7,600 nt of DNA from Pyrinomonadaceae bacterium (GCA_013695245.1 JACDAW010000325.1:1-7600); one strand, 5' to 3'; shown: positions 1-6,822, numbered from the stretch's first letter. Notes: generated by a model not told the origin, from the letters alone. Translations and numbers: made by a program.

Positions 1-83
1 CACTTGATGAACTCCCCGTTATGCCACACGTCGGCGGCAATTCGCGGCGTCTTCACGTCTTTCGGTGCGTCTTTTGAAAACAT
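1..83 (-). CDS. ilvE: Branched-chain amino acid aminotransferase, N-terminal fragment (runs off left edge)
   Basis: Read on the minus strand, an ATG at 83-81 opens a frame that stays open to the window edge, giving 27 codons. An AAGGAG ribosome binding site lies at 99-94, ten bases before the ATG, so the start is well supported. The visible end of the peptide, VWHNGEFIK, matches the opening beta-strand of class IV branched-chain aminotransferases, where a W-x-NGE-x-(I/V)-x-W motif precedes the DAKVHV-type segment. In that family the enzyme is a cytosolic PLP protein that exchanges the amino group between Leu, Ile or Val and 2-oxoglutarate. The catalytic lysine and PLP-binding regions lie outside the window, so the call rests on one short motif. 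Another class IV aminotransferase, such as a D-amino acid aminotransferase, is possible. The fifteen or so residues before the motif are not conserved in any way I recognise. Confidence 0.6.
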   Translation of the reverse strand, partial: MFSKDAPKDVKTPRIAADVWHNGEFIK

Positions 84-108
84 CTTTTAGTTTCTCCTTG
101 CGAAATCT

Positions 109-117
109 ATTTTAACA
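109..117 (-). promoter_or_regulatory. Candidate extended -10 element for the minus-strand aminotransferase gene
   Basis: On the minus strand the bases read TGTTAAAAT, which fits the TGn plus TAnnnT form of an extended -10 element. It lies about 26 bases upstream of the start codon and just ahead of the AAGGAG site. No good -35 box sits at the usual distance. This is a pattern match only. Confidence 0.3.
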
Positions 118-242
118 AAGGGCGACCCGCTCCGGCACTAAATTTTGAACGAACGAAAAGAGTTTTGCGCCCGTGTAAATCACCGTGTCGGAATAAGGCA
201 CAATAGCTTAAACGAACCGCGCTTGGCAAGACAGCGACTTGC

Positions 243-271
243 TTCTCGTTCAAAAGGCGACTTACCATAAT
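243..271 (+). promoter_or_regulatory. Weak sigma70-like promoter candidate for the dipeptidase gene
   Basis: CATAAT at 266-271 matches five of six -10 consensus bases. The hexamer 17 bases upstream (TTCTCG, 243-248) is a poor -35 match. The predicted transcript would begin near 278, leaving an AT-rich leader of about 45 bases before the ATG at 325. A short inverted repeat (GCAAG at 226-230, CTTGC at 238-242) lies just upstream. The rest of the 84-324 spacer shows nothing I can name. Confidence 0.25.
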
Positions 272-324
272 GCGAGTTCTCCACATTTTAAATTAAAGTT
301 CGATTGCCGCCATTAATTTAGTAA

Positions 325-1623
325 ATGACCGCACAGGCACGACGAAAAAGTTTCGCGCTGAAATTCTTGAAAATACTGTGTGCCCTTTGCTGTCTGGCAG
401 CGCCGCTCGCGCTCAAAGGTTGTCGCATGACTGAAAACACGAACGCTCCATCGTCCTCCGATTCAATTACTCAAAACGATCAATCGAAAATGAATCCGCA
501 AACAACTCCCGCCCCGCCCAATCGCTTCATCACGATTGACATGCACGCCGACACCACGCAACGCCTCGTGGATGAAAACATCGATCTCAACTCGCGGCTT
601 CCCAACGGGCACTTGGACGCCGTGAGGATGCGCGAAGGGCGACTCGATGCGCAATTCTTCGCCGTCTGGGTTGAGCCACAGTTTTACGGCACGGGCGGCG
701 CGCAGGCAGTTGAGCGCGCCGACAAACAGATCGCTGCCGTGCGCAGCTTAGCCGAACGCCACCCGGAAACGTGGATGCTCGCAACTTCGGCGGAAGACGT
801 GCGCCGCGCCGCCGCAGAAGGAAAACTCGCCGCCTTGATTGGCGTGGAAGGCGGTTACGCGATTGATGAAAAAATAGAATCAATCGAGAGATACTATCGC
901 GCGGGCGTGCGCTACATGTCAGCGACGTGGAGCGTGAGTCTTAGTTGGGCAGGATCATCGGGCGACGCCGTCGGGCAAACGCGCGGCTTAAACGATTTTG
1001 GTCGCGCCGTTATCCGCGAGATGAATCGGCTCGGCATGATCGTTGACGTGTCGCACGTTTCAGATAAAACCTTCTGGGACATTATCAACACTTCAACCAA
1101 GCCCGTCATCGCCACCCACTCTGGCGCGCGTGCGATCACAAACCACTCGCGCAATTTAGACGACGAGCAACTGCGCGCCCTCGCCCGCACGAATGGTGTG
1201 GCCTGTGTCGTCTTTTACCCCGCGTTTATCGAACCCGGCTGGGATGAGAAGAAGTCGCAAGTTGATCGGGAGATCGCCCCCCTGCTTGATGAAGCATCAC
1301 GAAACGCGCCGGGCAATCCTTCGCAGAAACGCATGGCGCGCGACCGCGTGCGCGAACGAGAATTCCTGCGTCGCTTGCCGCCTGTCTCGGTCGCGCGCGT
1401 CGCCGATCACATTGATCACATCGTCCGCGTCGCAGGTATTGATGCGGTCGGCTTAGGCTCTGACTTCGATGGCATTCAAGCCGTGCCGCGCGATCTCGCA
1501 TCCGTCGCGGACTACCCGAACCTCGCAGCAGAACTGCGCAAGCGCGGTTACAACGAAGCGGACATCGCCAAGATTTTCGGCGGCAACATGCTGCGCGTGA
1601 TGGAAGAAACACAGAGCAGGTAG
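325..1623 (+). CDS. Membrane dipeptidase (peptidase family M19, renal dipeptidase-like), exported
   Basis: This is a zinc dipeptidase of family M19, which cleaves dipeptides, including some with a D-residue at the C-terminal side. The dinuclear zinc ligands of the family can be placed: H74 and D76 in IDMHAD, bridging E175 in GVEGG, H244 in DVSHVS and H265 in ATHSG. R276 in the HSRN segment falls where the substrate-binding arginine of human renal dipeptidase lies, and D380 in GLGSDFDG is the active-site acid. The C-terminal GGNMLRV segment is also typical. Residues 1-33 form an export signal: a basic start, a hydrophobic core (about 11-30), then Cys33. A low-complexity Ser/Asn/Thr/Pro linker (about 36-66) leads into the enzyme, which suggests a lipid-anchored or periplasmic protein. 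Lys at -2 of Cys33 is unusual for a lipobox. A TAA directly precedes the ATG, so no earlier in-frame start exists, and no clear Shine-Dalgarno is visible. Family call is firm; the natural substrate is unknown. Confidence 0.93.
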   Translation: MTAQARRKSFALKFLKILCALCCLAAPLALKGCRMTENTNAPSSSDSITQNDQSKMNPQTTPAPPNRFITIDMHADTTQRLVDENIDLNSRLPNGHLDAVRMREGRLDAQFFAVWVEPQFYGTGGAQAVERADKQIAAVRSLAERHPETWMLATSAEDVRRAAAEGKLAALIGVEGGYAIDEKIESIERYYRAGVRYMSATWSVSLSWAGSSGDAVGQTRGLNDFGRAVIREMNRLGMIVDVSHVSDKTFWDIINTSTKPVIATHSGARAITNHSRNLDDEQLRALARTNGVACVVFYPAFIEPGWDEKKSQVDREIAPLLDEASRNAPGNPSQKRMARDRVREREFLRRLPPVSVARVADHIDHIVRVAGIDAVGLGSDFDGIQAVPRDLASVADYPNLAAELRKRGYNEADIAKIFGGNMLRVMEETQSR

Positions 1624-1698
1624 GAAATATGACTTATCAAATTATTTAATTGTGCTTATGTTGCATCATCCCGCACTTGAGTATGAACATCCGTACCG

Positions 1699-1889
1699 AT
1701 GGCGCACTTTGCTAAGAGTGTTATTGCCGCGCCCTTTTTGCTGGTGGCTATCTAATAGGCAAAGATTGCGAATCTGCCAGAGCAGAACATCACTGGTACA
1801 ATCAGGACGACGAGAACAGTGCTTGTTACCACTGTAAAGTAACTCGTAAACAGGTAACAGGGTTCTTAGATCAAGAGGGCAATGAATAA
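1699..1889 (+). pseudogene. Frameshifted small ORF with a CxxC motif, overlapping the nfo start
   Basis: From 1716 a frame stays open to the TAA at 1887-1889 but contains no ATG, GTG or TTG. Its peptide looks protein-like, with HHWYNQDDENSACYHCKVTR in the middle and a GFLDQEGNE end. A second frame starts with ATG at 1699 (MAHFAKSVIAAPF) and hits a stop at 1753-1755. The two frames would join into one 63-residue ORF if the T run at 1735-1739 had six T instead of five. The joined product would have a short hydrophobic N-terminal segment and a Cys-x-x-Cys pair (CYHC) with nearby histidines, possibly metal-binding. Codons such as AGA, CTA and ATA are used more freely than in the neighbouring genes. 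The TAA overlaps the nfo ATG by eight bases. It could be a decayed gene, a sequencing indel, or a chance open frame. I do not recognise a family, and no good ribosome binding site precedes 1699. Confidence 0.35.
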
Positions 1890-2745
1890 GTCTGAAAATC
1901 GTCGTCCGCGCATCGGCTTCCATGCGCCGGTTGCAGGAGGATTGCATAAAGCATTACTTAAATCGCGCGAAATGAATTGCGACGCGGTGCAAATCTTTTC
2001 GCGCAACCCGCGAGGCTGGACGGCACGACCTCTCGCGGATGAGGAGATCGAGCAATTTAAAATTGTTCGCGCGGAAACGAGGATTTCTCCCGTCGCTGTT
2101 CATTGCAACTACCTTGTTAATCTCGCCTCCGCCGATAATGAGATACGCGAGAAGTCAATCAAGTCCTTTCGTGAAGAAATTGAGCGAGGAATAATCTTGG
2201 GAGCAGATTACCTCGTCGTCCATCCGGGTAGCGCGAAGGGCGCATGTGAAACTGATGGCGTGCGAACGTGCGCGGAGAGTTTGAAAATTGCTTGCGCTGA
2301 TCTTGATCTCGATTCTCTCCGCATTCTGATCGAAAACACAGCGGGGCAGGGCGAGTGCATCGGCTATCGTTTCGAGCATCTGCGCGACGTTATCGCCGCG
2401 TATCCCGAATTAAACTTGGGCGTCTGCTTCGACACCGCGCACGCCTTCGCCGCCGGATACGATCTGCGCTATGAAGACGGCTTCGCCGCGACGCTTGAAG
2501 CTCTCGAAAGCAACGTCGGATTGAAAAACATTTCCGTCGTCCACTTCAACGATTCAAAGGCGCCTTACAATTCGCGCGTTGATCGGCATTGGCACATCGG
2601 GATGGGCGAGATCGGCGCGGAAGCCATGCGGCGGGTAGCGCGTTCGCCGGAACTTGCGCACGCCGCTTTTCTGCTTGAGACGCCACAGGATGAAAAAGGC
2701 GACGATGAGCGAAACATCGAGGCGCTGCGATCTTTCTTAACATGA
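1882..2745 (+). CDS. nfo: Endonuclease IV (AP endonuclease, deoxyribonuclease IV)
   Basis: This is the cytosolic base-excision repair enzyme that cuts DNA 5' to abasic sites and removes blocked 3' ends. At 287 residues it matches the usual length (E. coli Nfo is about 285). All nine ligands of the trinuclear zinc site known from E. coli Nfo can be placed with near-identical spacing: H74 (AVHCNY), H114 (VVHPGS), E151 (IENTAGQG), D184 and H187 (CFDTAHAFAAGYD), H221 (VHFNDSK), D234 and H236 (VDRHWH) and E266 (LLETP). IFSRNPRGW near 38-46 is the usual N-terminal DNA-contact segment. The fold is a single TIM barrel filling the whole chain. An AGAGGG stretch at 1874-1879 sits only a few bases before the ATG, closer than ideal. 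The start overlaps the stop of the broken small ORF upstream, which could permit translational coupling. No frameshift or missing residue is seen. Confidence 0.96.
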   Translation: MNKSENRRPRIGFHAPVAGGLHKALLKSREMNCDAVQIFSRNPRGWTARPLADEEIEQFKIVRAETRISPVAVHCNYLVNLASADNEIREKSIKSFREEIERGIILGADYLVVHPGSAKGACETDGVRTCAESLKIACADLDLDSLRILIENTAGQGECIGYRFEHLRDVIAAYPELNLGVCFDTAHAFAAGYDLRYEDGFAATLEALESNVGLKNISVVHFNDSKAPYNSRVDRHWHIGMGEIGAEAMRRVARSPELAHAAFLLETPQDEKGDDERNIEALRSFLT

Positions 2746-2831
2746 AAGATTAATAAAGTGTGAGTAATTCGACAGCGCAGTGCTCCTTAGGCTAATATAG
2801 TCATACTCTTGAAGGAAAAGAATTTCTCGAT

Positions 2832-2900
2832 ATGACTTGTTTATATCTGCCATTCCGTCTCTACCTTACGTCGCCGCTCGGCAACGGCGCGCAGTTGTAG
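2832..2900 (+). CDS. Leucine-rich 22-codon ORF upstream of leuS (possible leader peptide)
   Basis: ATG at 2832 opens a 22-codon frame ending with TAG at 2898-2900. Six of the 22 residues are leucine (positions 4, 6, 10, 12, 16 and 22), more than double what a typical protein would show, and they use five different Leu codons. An AAGGAAA stretch at 2812-2818 could serve as ribosome binding site, but the 13-base spacing is long. The ORF ends within a cluster of inverted repeats and lies about 150 bases before the leucyl-tRNA synthetase gene. In known attenuators a leader rich in the regulated amino acid precedes genes for its synthesis or charging, for example the Phe-rich leader of pheST in E. 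coli. The leucines here are scattered rather than consecutive, and there is no conservation evidence, so this may be chance. Confidence 0.25.
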   Translation: MTCLYLPFRLYLTSPLGNGAQL

Positions 2901-2924
2901 CGCGACCCTCTTGTTGAAGCGGCG
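2872..2924 (+). promoter_or_regulatory. Overlapping inverted repeats in the leuS upstream region (attenuator-like)
   Basis: Three pairings share bases and so compete. CGCCG (2872-2876) can pair with CGGCG (2885-2889). The same left arm extended to CGCCGCT (2872-2878) can pair with AGCGGCG (2918-2924). CGCGC (2888-2892) can pair with GCGCG (2900-2904) across a 7-base loop holding part of the small ORF's stop codon, with GG/CC adding two pairs past a bulged A. The arrangement resembles leader RNAs that switch according to ribosome position. No T-run follows any stem, so a classical intrinsic terminator is not supported. GC-rich bases form such pairs readily, so this is suggestive only. Confidence 0.3.
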
Positions 2925-2934
2925 GTAAATTTAC
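2925..2934. repeat. Perfect 10-bp palindrome, possible operator
   Basis: GTAAATTTAC reads the same on both strands and begins immediately after the inverted-repeat cluster. It could be a binding site for a dimeric regulator of leuS. There is no second copy in the spacer and no matching regulator gene in the window. Confidence 0.3.
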
Positions 2935-2935
2935 T

Positions 2936-2963
2936 CGATTAACTAAAAGCGATTAATTTAACG
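2936..2963 (+). repeat. Two tandem 14-bp units (CGATTAA-type direct repeat)
   Basis: Bases 2936-2949 and 2950-2963 are adjacent 14-mers that agree at 11 of 14 positions, both beginning CGATTAA. Direct repeats with a period of about 1.4 helical turns can be regulator-binding half-sites, but two copies in AT-rich DNA can also arise by chance. Confidence 0.35.
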
Positions 2964-2966
2964 AAT

Positions 2967-2984
2967 CACGTTGAAGGAAACGTG
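2967..2984 (+). promoter_or_regulatory. Hairpin with 6-bp stem and purine-rich loop before leuS
   Basis: CACGTT at 2967-2972 is the exact reverse complement of AACGTG at 2979-2984, separated by the six-base loop GAAGGA. The loop and right arm are part of TTGAAGGAAA (2971-2980), which also occurs at 2809-2818 just before the leucine-rich ORF. The loop resembles a Shine-Dalgarno sequence, but no real gene starts right after it. It lies about 65 bases before leuS, and no T-run follows, so it is not a terminator. Confidence 0.35.
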
Positions 2985-3050
2985 CGAGCTTTAGCGCGTG
3001 CGTGATGTAAAAGTGTAAACTCTTTCGACGAAAATCTTGCGGGGGACACG

Positions 3051-5762
3051 ATGGACGAAAAATATTATCCAGAGAAGATCGAAGAGAAGTGGCAGAAGTT
3101 TTGGGAAGAGACGCGCGCGTTTGAGGTTGAGGCAGATTCAAAACGCCAGAAGTTTTATTGCCTTGAGATGCTGCCGTATCCATCGGGATTTCTACATATG
3201 GGGCATGTGCGTAACTACTCAATCGGCGACGCGCTCGCGTGGTACAAGCGTCTGCGTGGTTTCAATGTGTTGCACCCGATTGGCTGGGATTCGTTCGGGC
3301 AACCGGCGGAGCAGGCGGCGATCAAACGCAATGTGAACCCGCGTGAGTGGACGGAAGAAAACATCACGCAGATGCGCAGGCAGTTTAAGCGCCTAGGCAT
3401 CAGCTACGATTGGCGCAGAGAGGTCGCGGCGCACCGCCCTGAGTATTACAAGTGGGATCAGTGGTTCTTCTTAAAGATGTACGAGCGCGGGCTGGTTTAT
3501 CGTCGCATGTCGCCGGTCAACTGGTGTCCGAATGAGAAAACGGTTTTGTCGAACGAGCAATCGTCGGGCGGCGTGTGCTGGCGGTGCGGCTGGGCGGTCG
3601 AGAAGAAGGATTTAGAACAGTGGTTCGTGCGCACCACGCAGTATGCCGAAGAGCTGATCGCTGACATGGCTGAACTCGAAGCGGGATGGCCGGAGCGTGT
3701 GCTGACGATGCAGCGCAATTGGATCGCGCGCAGCACGGGCGCGTTCGTTGATTTCCCCGTTAAGGATTCGACCGAGAAGATTCGCGTCTTCACGACGCGC
3801 ATTGACACGATCTACGGCGCGAACGCCATCGTGCTTGCGCCGGAACATCCGTCGCTCGCAAAATTGCTGGAAGGCTCGACGCTGCAAGCCGACATCACGC
3901 GCTTCGCCGCGCGGGTGCGCGAAGGGCGCGCGACGCTCAAGCCCGACGAAGAAGTTGAGAAGGAAGGCATGAACACCGGACTCTTTGCGACGAATCCGTT
4001 TAGCGGCGAGCAGTTGCCCGTGTGGGTCGCAAACTATGTGTTGATGGATTACGGCGCAGGCGCAGTGATGTCTGTCCCGGCGCACGACGAGCGCGATTTC
4101 GAGTTTGCGCAGAAATACACGTTGCCGATCAAGCAGGTGATCGTGCCCGTCACACATGACAAGGAGCCGAGCGGTTTTGAACCGCAGTTGAGCGAAGACG
4201 TTTCAACTGAGATGTTGAATGCGATGACGGATTACGGGATGCTCGTCAACTCCGGCGAGTGGAGCGCGCGGCTTTCGCAAGATGCGATCACGGAAATGTC
4301 GGCTCACGCTGAAAAGATGAATTTCGGCGGCGCGGCGGTGACATATCGTTTGCGCGACTGGGGAATCTCGCGGCAGCGTTTCTGGGGCGCGCCGATTCCG
4401 ATGGTTTACTGCGAGACTTGCGGCATCGTGCCTATTGCCGAAAAAGATTTGCCCGTCGAGTTGCCCGCAAGCGCCGAGTTTACGGGCACGGGCGAATCGC
4501 CACTGGCGGGTGTCGTTGAGTTCGTCACGACGACGTGTCCGAAGTGTAGTCGTCCTGCGAGACGCGACACGGATACGATGGACACGTTCGTTGATTCGTC
4601 GTGGTATTTCTTCCGCTACTGCGATCCGCAGAACGCGGACGCGCCTTTCGACAAAGAGAAAGCGAAGTATTGGACGCCCGTGGATCAATACATCGGTGGC
4701 ATCGAGCACGCCGTGATGCACCTGCTCTACACGCGCTTCTGGACGAAGATGATGCGCGACATCGGATTGGTTTCCTTTGGCGAACCCGTCAAGAACCTGC
4801 TGACGCAAGGGATGGTCGTGGCTGAAACTTTTTATCGTGAGGATGAAGGCAAAAGAGTTTACTTCAACCCGGCCGATGTGCGCGTTGAGCGCGATGCGAA
4901 GGGAAGAATCACGAGCGCGGTGCTCATTAGCGATAACAGGGCGGTTACGGTAGGCGACATCGAGAAGATGTCGAAGTCAACCAACAATGGCGTTGACCCG
5001 AACGAGATGATTGACGCTTATGGCGCAGATGCCGTGCGCGTGTTCACGCTCTTCGCCGCGCCGCCTGAAAACGAATTGCGCTGGTCTGAGGCGGGTATTG
5101 ACGGGGCGGTGCGTTTCCTGCGGCGCGTCTATTCGATGATCTGGAAGTGGGCGGATGTTTTGGCGAACGATTCATTGGGCGGCACTCCGCAGATCAACGA
5201 AACAGTGCTGCGGAACTTGCCGGAACTGCGGCGCTTGCGGCAGATGACGCATCGCACCATCGCGCGCGTGACGACCGATTTCGAGCGTCTGCATTTCAAC
5301 ACGTCGGTTGCGGCATTGATGGAATTGATGAACGCCGTCGGCGATTTCGATGCGCTGCAAAGAGAAGTTACGGAAGCTCCGCCGGAATATCATGCGACGG
5401 CGCGATTCGTGATGCGCGAAGCGTTAGAAGCTTTGGTTATCATGCTTGCGCCGTTTGCGCCGCACGCGGCGGAAGAGATGTGGGCGGGCTTGGGTCACAC
5501 GGGCGGAATCTTGCGAGACGCGGAAACTCAAGCGCGGTGGCCGCAAGCCGATGCGGTGTTGGCGCGCAAGGAAGAACTTGAGATTCCGGTGCAGGTGAAC
5601 GGCAAACTGCGCGGGCGTTTGCGCGTCGCGGCTGAAACGGGCGAGGAAGATTTGCGGCAGGCAGCGCTGGCAGACGAACGTGTGCGCGGCTTCATCGAAG
5701 GGCGCGACGTTGTGAAAGTGATCGTCGTGCCGCAGCGTCTCGTTAATATCGTTGTGAGCTGA
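3051..5762 (+). CDS. leuS: Leucyl-tRNA synthetase (class Ia)
   Basis: This cytosolic enzyme charges tRNA-Leu with leucine using ATP. The catalytic signatures are complete: HMGH at 49-52 within YPSGFLHMGHVRNY, and KMSKS at 639-643 followed by TNNGVDP. A zinc-ribbon-like insertion occurs near 159-179 (cysteines 159, 176 and 179), and another Cys cluster at 454-457 and 496-499. The CP1 editing domain spans roughly 225-420. Its threonine-rich motif reads TTRIDT (248-253) instead of the common TTRPDT, and the editing aspartate is D346 in VPAHDERDF. Further landmarks are RLRDWGISRQRFWG (433-446), DTFVDSSWYFFRY (511-523), QYIGGIEHAVMHLLY (546-560), the anticodon-binding helical domain with LAPFAPHAAEEMW (799-811), and the C-terminal VQVNGKLRG (848-855). 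At 903 residues it is somewhat longer than E. coli LeuRS (860). GGGGGA at 3041-3046 is a close ribosome binding site for this ATG. The upstream spacer may carry a regulatory leader. Confidence 0.97.
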   Translation: MDEKYYPEKIEEKWQKFWEETRAFEVEADSKRQKFYCLEMLPYPSGFLHMGHVRNYSIGDALAWYKRLRGFNVLHPIGWDSFGQPAEQAAIKRNVNPREWTEENITQMRRQFKRLGISYDWRREVAAHRPEYYKWDQWFFLKMYERGLVYRRMSPVNWCPNEKTVLSNEQSSGGVCWRCGWAVEKKDLEQWFVRTTQYAEELIADMAELEAGWPERVLTMQRNWIARSTGAFVDFPVKDSTEKIRVFTTRIDTIYGANAIVLAPEHPSLAKLLEGSTLQADITRFAARVREGRATLKPDEEVEKEGMNTGLFATNPFSGEQLPVWVANYVLMDYGAGAVMSVPAHDERDFEFAQKYTLPIKQVIVPVTHDKEPSGFEPQLSEDVSTEMLNAMTDYGMLVNSGEWSARLSQDAITEMSAHAEKMNFGGAAVTYRLRDWGISRQRFWGAPIPMVYCETCGIVPIAEKDLPVELPASAEFTGTGESPLAGVVEFVTTTCPKCSRPARRDTDTMDTFVDSSWYFFRYCDPQNADAPFDKEKAKYWTPVDQYIGGIEHAVMHLLYTRFWTKMMRDIGLVSFGEPVKNLLTQGMVVAETFYREDEGKRVYFNPADVRVERDAKGRITSAVLISDNRAVTVGDIEKMSKSTNNGVDPNEMIDAYGADAVRVFTLFAAPPENELRWSEAGIDGAVRFLRRVYSMIWKWADVLANDSLGGTPQINETVLRNLPELRRLRQMTHRTIARVTTDFERLHFNTSVAALMELMNAVGDFDALQREVTEAPPEYHATARFVMREALEALVIMLAPFAPHAAEEMWAGLGHTGGILRDAETQARWPQADAVLARKEELEIPVQVNGKLRGRLRVAAETGEEDLRQAALADERVRGFIEGRDVVKVIVVPQRLVNIVVS

Positions 5763-5836
5763 AAGGCGAAATTCAGGCAACGAGAGTTAACGTGAAAACG
5801 CTTTGCGCGGAAGATTGCAATCGAGTTGTTGGTGAT

Positions 5837-6799
5837 TCACTTTCCCGCAAATGTCCAAATCGCGGCTTCAAGTTTGTCGAGCGTAAAGTAGATGGCTGCG
5901 GGCGCAAGGCGCAGAGCATACTTGCGGAGATCGCTACATTCATACAAAACAGTGAGCAGCATCAAACGTGCGCGCAAATCCAAATCAAGTTGCGCTTCAC
6001 TATAGCCGTAAGCGAGCAGAAGCGCTCTTTGCAGTTCGCGGTCTCCCTGCACCATCAGCACGCCCGGCGCGACAAACTCGTATTCGTGAAAACCGCAAAG
6101 TGAATCCGCGAAATCGAACAAGCCTGTAATTTGCCAACGCGCACCTTGCTGAGTAAGCAAGACGTTAAGAGGATGAACGTCCGCGTGTAGCAACACCTGC
6201 GCAAATTTTGTCGGTAGTAATTGGCGTCGCGCGCTAATGTAAGAGGGAAGACTATCCAGCCATTCGGGATTCGCGCCGCAAGCTCGCTGTCGCTTGACGC
6301 ACGTTAGCGCTTGTTGTTCGATGAATCCGTGCCAATCACGATTAAGGGCGGATTGTGAAAGCGGATCAGCAGCATAGGTGTGCAAGCTTTTCAACGCGAC
6401 ACCGAGATGCGAAACGATCTCAATACGCTCGCGCGCCGACACACTTGACCACGCTTCTCTCATGGGGACGCCCGCAAGTTGCGTCATGATGAGGTAATCC
6501 CAATCTTCAAATGTTCCTGCGTGTAGAATCTTCGGCGTCTCTATCCCAAGTATTCCGTTAGCGAATTCAAGCCCCGCCTTCTCGCGCGCATAGCCTTCAC
6601 GAAACGGCATGTAGATTTTGATCACAAACCGCTCGTCAACAAAGAAGATGATGCTTTCACCCTGCGGTGCGCGGCCTAAACTCAAAGGGAAAATATTATG
6701 CCGGGCGCAAATCTCTGTGCCGAGCTGCAGCCACACGTCGTCGTGGAAATGACGCTCGTAATCGGCGGAGTCAGCGATGACCGGAAGTTTTAAACGCAT
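5837..6799 (-). CDS. APH-fold phosphotransferase, resembling the hygromycin-B 7''-O-kinase group
   Basis: This 320-residue cytosolic protein has the aminoglycoside phosphotransferase/choline-kinase fold. In the N-lobe, K61 in VIKIY is the likely ATP-binding lysine, with a helix-C glutamate nearby (E73 or E78). The hinge region is YLIMTQLAGVPM (102-113). In the C-lobe, LLHADVHPLNVLL (203-215) gives the catalytic HxDxxxxN motif (H205, D207, N212), and D229 in GLFDFAD is the Mg-binding aspartate. So the kinase looks active. The order of motifs, the following segment ending EYEFV, and VQGDRELQRALLLAYGY (250-266) recall hygromycin-B 7''-O-kinase-like proteins, but this large family has many non-resistance members and the substrate cannot be told. 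The start lies 23 bases after the stop of the PRC-barrel gene, with only a weak GGCGAG-type ribosome site, which suggests one operon. The gene converges on leuS across 74 bases, and I see no clear terminator there. Confidence 0.88.
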   Translation of the reverse strand: MRLKLPVIADSADYERHFHDDVWLQLGTEICARHNIFPLSLGRAPQGESIIFFVDERFVIKIYMPFREGYAREKAGLEFANGILGIETPKILHAGTFEDWDYLIMTQLAGVPMREAWSSVSARERIEIVSHLGVALKSLHTYAADPLSQSALNRDWHGFIEQQALTCVKRQRACGANPEWLDSLPSYISARRQLLPTKFAQVLLHADVHPLNVLLTQQGARWQITGLFDFADSLCGFHEYEFVAPGVLMVQGDRELQRALLLAYGYSEAQLDLDLRARLMLLTVLYECSDLRKYALRLAPAAIYFTLDKLEAAIWTFAGK

Positions 6800-6822
6800 C
6801 GTCGCTCACGCTCGCCGGATAA

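Noticed and set aside
1638..1652. AT-rich inverted repeat just after the dipeptidase stop
   Set aside because: The stem is only A/T pairs with a two-base loop and a bulge, too weak to call a terminator.
1652..1837. Plus-strand GTG-started 61-codon ORF in the spacer before nfo
   Set aside because: It overlaps the better, CxxC-containing frame, has no ribosome binding site and is rich in Arg, Leu and Trp as expected of an out-of-frame reading.
1666..1947. Minus-strand 93-codon ORF across the nfo start
   Set aside because: It runs antisense into nfo codons, and its composition (many Arg, Cys and Ser) shows no domain or motif.
2737..2853. Minus-strand 38-codon ORF (starts MADINKSYRE) antisense to the nfo end and leader spacer
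   Set aside because: The peptide looks plausible and a weak AAGG lies upstream, but it is short, sits in AT-rich DNA, overlaps the nfo stop and competes with the plus-strand leader reading. Nothing supports it beyond an open frame.
2746..3050. T-box riboswitch upstream of leuS
   Set aside because: I searched for the conserved T-box core (AGGGTGGNACCGCG-like) and the antiterminator layout and saw neither, and there is no terminator T-run.
3612..4808. Long minus-strand open frames inside leuS (181 and 201 codons)
   Set aside because: These are shadows of leuS. Their Arg/His-rich sequences are what the complement of a G/C-ending coding frame gives, and the plus-strand LeuRS is complete with all motifs.
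5763..5836. Possible bidirectional terminator between convergent leuS and the kinase gene
   Set aside because: I looked for GC-rich stems followed by T-runs on either strand and found only 4-bp inverted matches such as TTGC/GCAA.
5792..6103. Plus-strand 103-codon ORF after leuS
   Set aside because: It lies mostly antisense to the C-terminal part of the APH-fold kinase and has no recognisable motif.
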